Assembly (NCBI GenBank): GCA_020847315.1
Contig: JADLCF010000085.1
Coordinates: 1-43,822 of the forward strand
Length of the DNA stretch: 43,822 nucleotides
Reading direction: 5' to 3'
Source: Bryobacterales bacterium
GTDB lineage: Bacteria > Acidobacteriota > Terriglobia > Bryobacterales > Bryobacteraceae
Shown here: positions 43,145 to 43,822 of the stretch, piece after piece
Position numbering within the stretch: position 1 is the first letter of the stretch
Layout of the letters: every line of letters begins with the position of its first letter
Program-made: the position numbers and the translations under genes
The notes under the pieces: model-generated
Told to the model about the DNA's origin: nothing
Database searches by the model: none
The model's input: the letters and a program-made list of their open reading frames with translations, nothing else

Positions 43145-43822
43145 TGGAGAGTGTTTCAATTTCCGGTTCCGTTTCTTCTTTCGGTAGCGGCCCTGTCCGC
43201 TTGCGGATCCGCGCTTGCGCAGGTACCCGCGCCCATGCTCAGCATCGCTGGGGAGAGCGCTGATTTTGCGCCCGTTGTGGGGTTCTTCGATGCAGAAGGC
43301 GCGCGCGTTTCCCTGCTTTACGCGCATGCGCCGCTTTCGCCGCAGGCGGAGAGCCAGGGGCGCGTGAAGGGCTCCTGGAGCGGCGCCGCAGCGGCCTCCG
43401 CGCCGGCCGTGGTGGTGGAACTGCGATATACGCCCGGTTCGACGTCCGGCCTTGCGGCGAGTTTGAAGGGATGCTCGATTACTTCGGTTGGTTTTAAGAA
43501 GAACCTGAGCATCAAGGGGGCGAGTGGCGCGGAGTGCCACGTTCTTTCGGTTGGCGGGATGCTCCGCGAGGGCGGCGCGATTGCCGGGATCATCACGGGC
43601 AAGGGCGCGGGGTACTCGCTGAACCTGCCATTCTCCGTGACTCTCCCGGCCGGAGGCGCCGAGAGCCCCAGCGCGAAGGGCGGCGCCGCTGCCGCGGCGG
43701 AACCCGGACTGCCGCTGAACACGGTGCGCGGTACGGGCAAGTACCAAGGGCAGACGCTGAACGCCACGCATGCGCTGGCGTGGTGGGCACAAACGGAAAA
43801 TCAGGTGCGGGTCGAGTTTTTC
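43133..43822 (+). CDS. Exported protein of unknown function (3' end outside window)
   Basis: The frame is open from 43133 to the window end. With ATG 43133 the N-terminus MRRRWRVFQFPVPFLLSVAA, ending in ALA before QVPAP, makes a typical signal peptide with a basic head. With GTG 43151 the ribosome binding site AAGGAGGTGG is ideal but the basic head is lost. I prefer the ATG, but both are possible. The mature part is rich in Ala, Gly and Ser, for instance GFFDAEGARVSLLYAHAPLS and SLKGCSITSVGFKKNLSIKG, and looks beta-rich. I recognise no family. It follows msrB by 122 bp, a gap that otherwise holds only the hairpin. Confidence 0.7.
   Translation, partial: MRRRWRVFQFPVPFLLSVAALSACGSALAQVPAPMLSIAGESADFAPVVGFFDAEGARVSLLYAHAPLSPQAESQGRVKGSWSGAAAASAPAVVVELRYTPGSTSGLAASLKGCSITSVGFKKNLSIKGASGAECHVLSVGGMLREGGAIAGIITGKGAGYSLNLPFSVTLPAGGAESPSAKGGAAAAAEPGLPLNTVRGTGKYQGQTLNATHALAWWAQTENQVRVEFF

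Noticed and set aside
42953-43792. 279-codon open frame on the - strand at the window end
   Set aside because: It opposes the exported-protein gene, which has a signal peptide and a strong ribosome binding site; the - strand product is Arg-rich without motifs.
1-43822. CRISPR array, prophage, transposon, tRNA or rRNA gene, or defence system
   Set aside because: None was seen on reading both strands. The repeats present are a single tandem repeat and one pair of structured units.

Overview
This is a GC-rich stretch of bacterial chromosome that opens with a nearly complete division and cell wall (dcw) cluster. Several features point to a Gram-negative-type soil bacterium, most likely an Acidobacteriota of the Solibacter/Bryobacter type. 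These are a DNPR-type MurE (meso-diaminopimelate peptidoglycan), a PASTA-tailed FtsI, an outer-membrane beta-barrel protein, Tat-exported enzymes and a single-chain DnaE with a complete PHP site. The phylum is inferred from gene order and protein style, not from a database search.

Positions 1-17231 read mraZ (5' end outside the window), rsmH, ftsL, ftsI, murE, murF, mraY, murD, ftsW, murG, murC, ftsQ, ftsA, ftsZ, all on the + strand, with short gaps or 4-8 bp overlaps. Together they make the UDP-MurNAc-pentapeptide, lipid I and lipid II, polymerise and cross-link septal murein, and form the Z ring. murB and ddl, often found between murC and ftsQ, are absent; a 166-bp non-coding gap lies there.

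Positions 17232-24235 hold an exported beta-barrel protein, a single-domain response regulator, an NtrC-type response regulator ending 4 bp from a convergent membrane PAS histidine kinase, an ECF-like sigma factor and a SYLF-domain exported protein.

Positions 24236-31944 are metabolic. They hold a CoA-acylating aldehyde dehydrogenase of the EutE/PduP type with a microcompartment-targeting-like N-terminus, a TIGR01777 epimerase, a small helical protein of unknown function on the - strand, a DegT-family aminotransferase, an S9D glutamyl-endopeptidase-like protease and a fumarylacetoacetate-hydrolase-family enzyme.

Positions 31945-43822 hold dnaE and a convergent tyrosine phenol-lyase-like enzyme with an altered active site and a palindrome at its start. 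After these come a secreted S10 carboxypeptidase-like protein, a Tat-exported TIM-barrel isomerase-like protein, an 800-bp non-coding region with two copies of a structured repeat, an MFS transporter, an exported MsrB, and the start of an exported protein whose ribosome binding site lies in a hairpin.

I saw no rRNA or tRNA gene, transposase, prophage or CRISPR array. The observations most worth following up are the phenol-lyase-like active site, the aldehyde dehydrogenase N-terminus, the structured repeat pair and the hairpin at the last gene. None proves a new system by itself.
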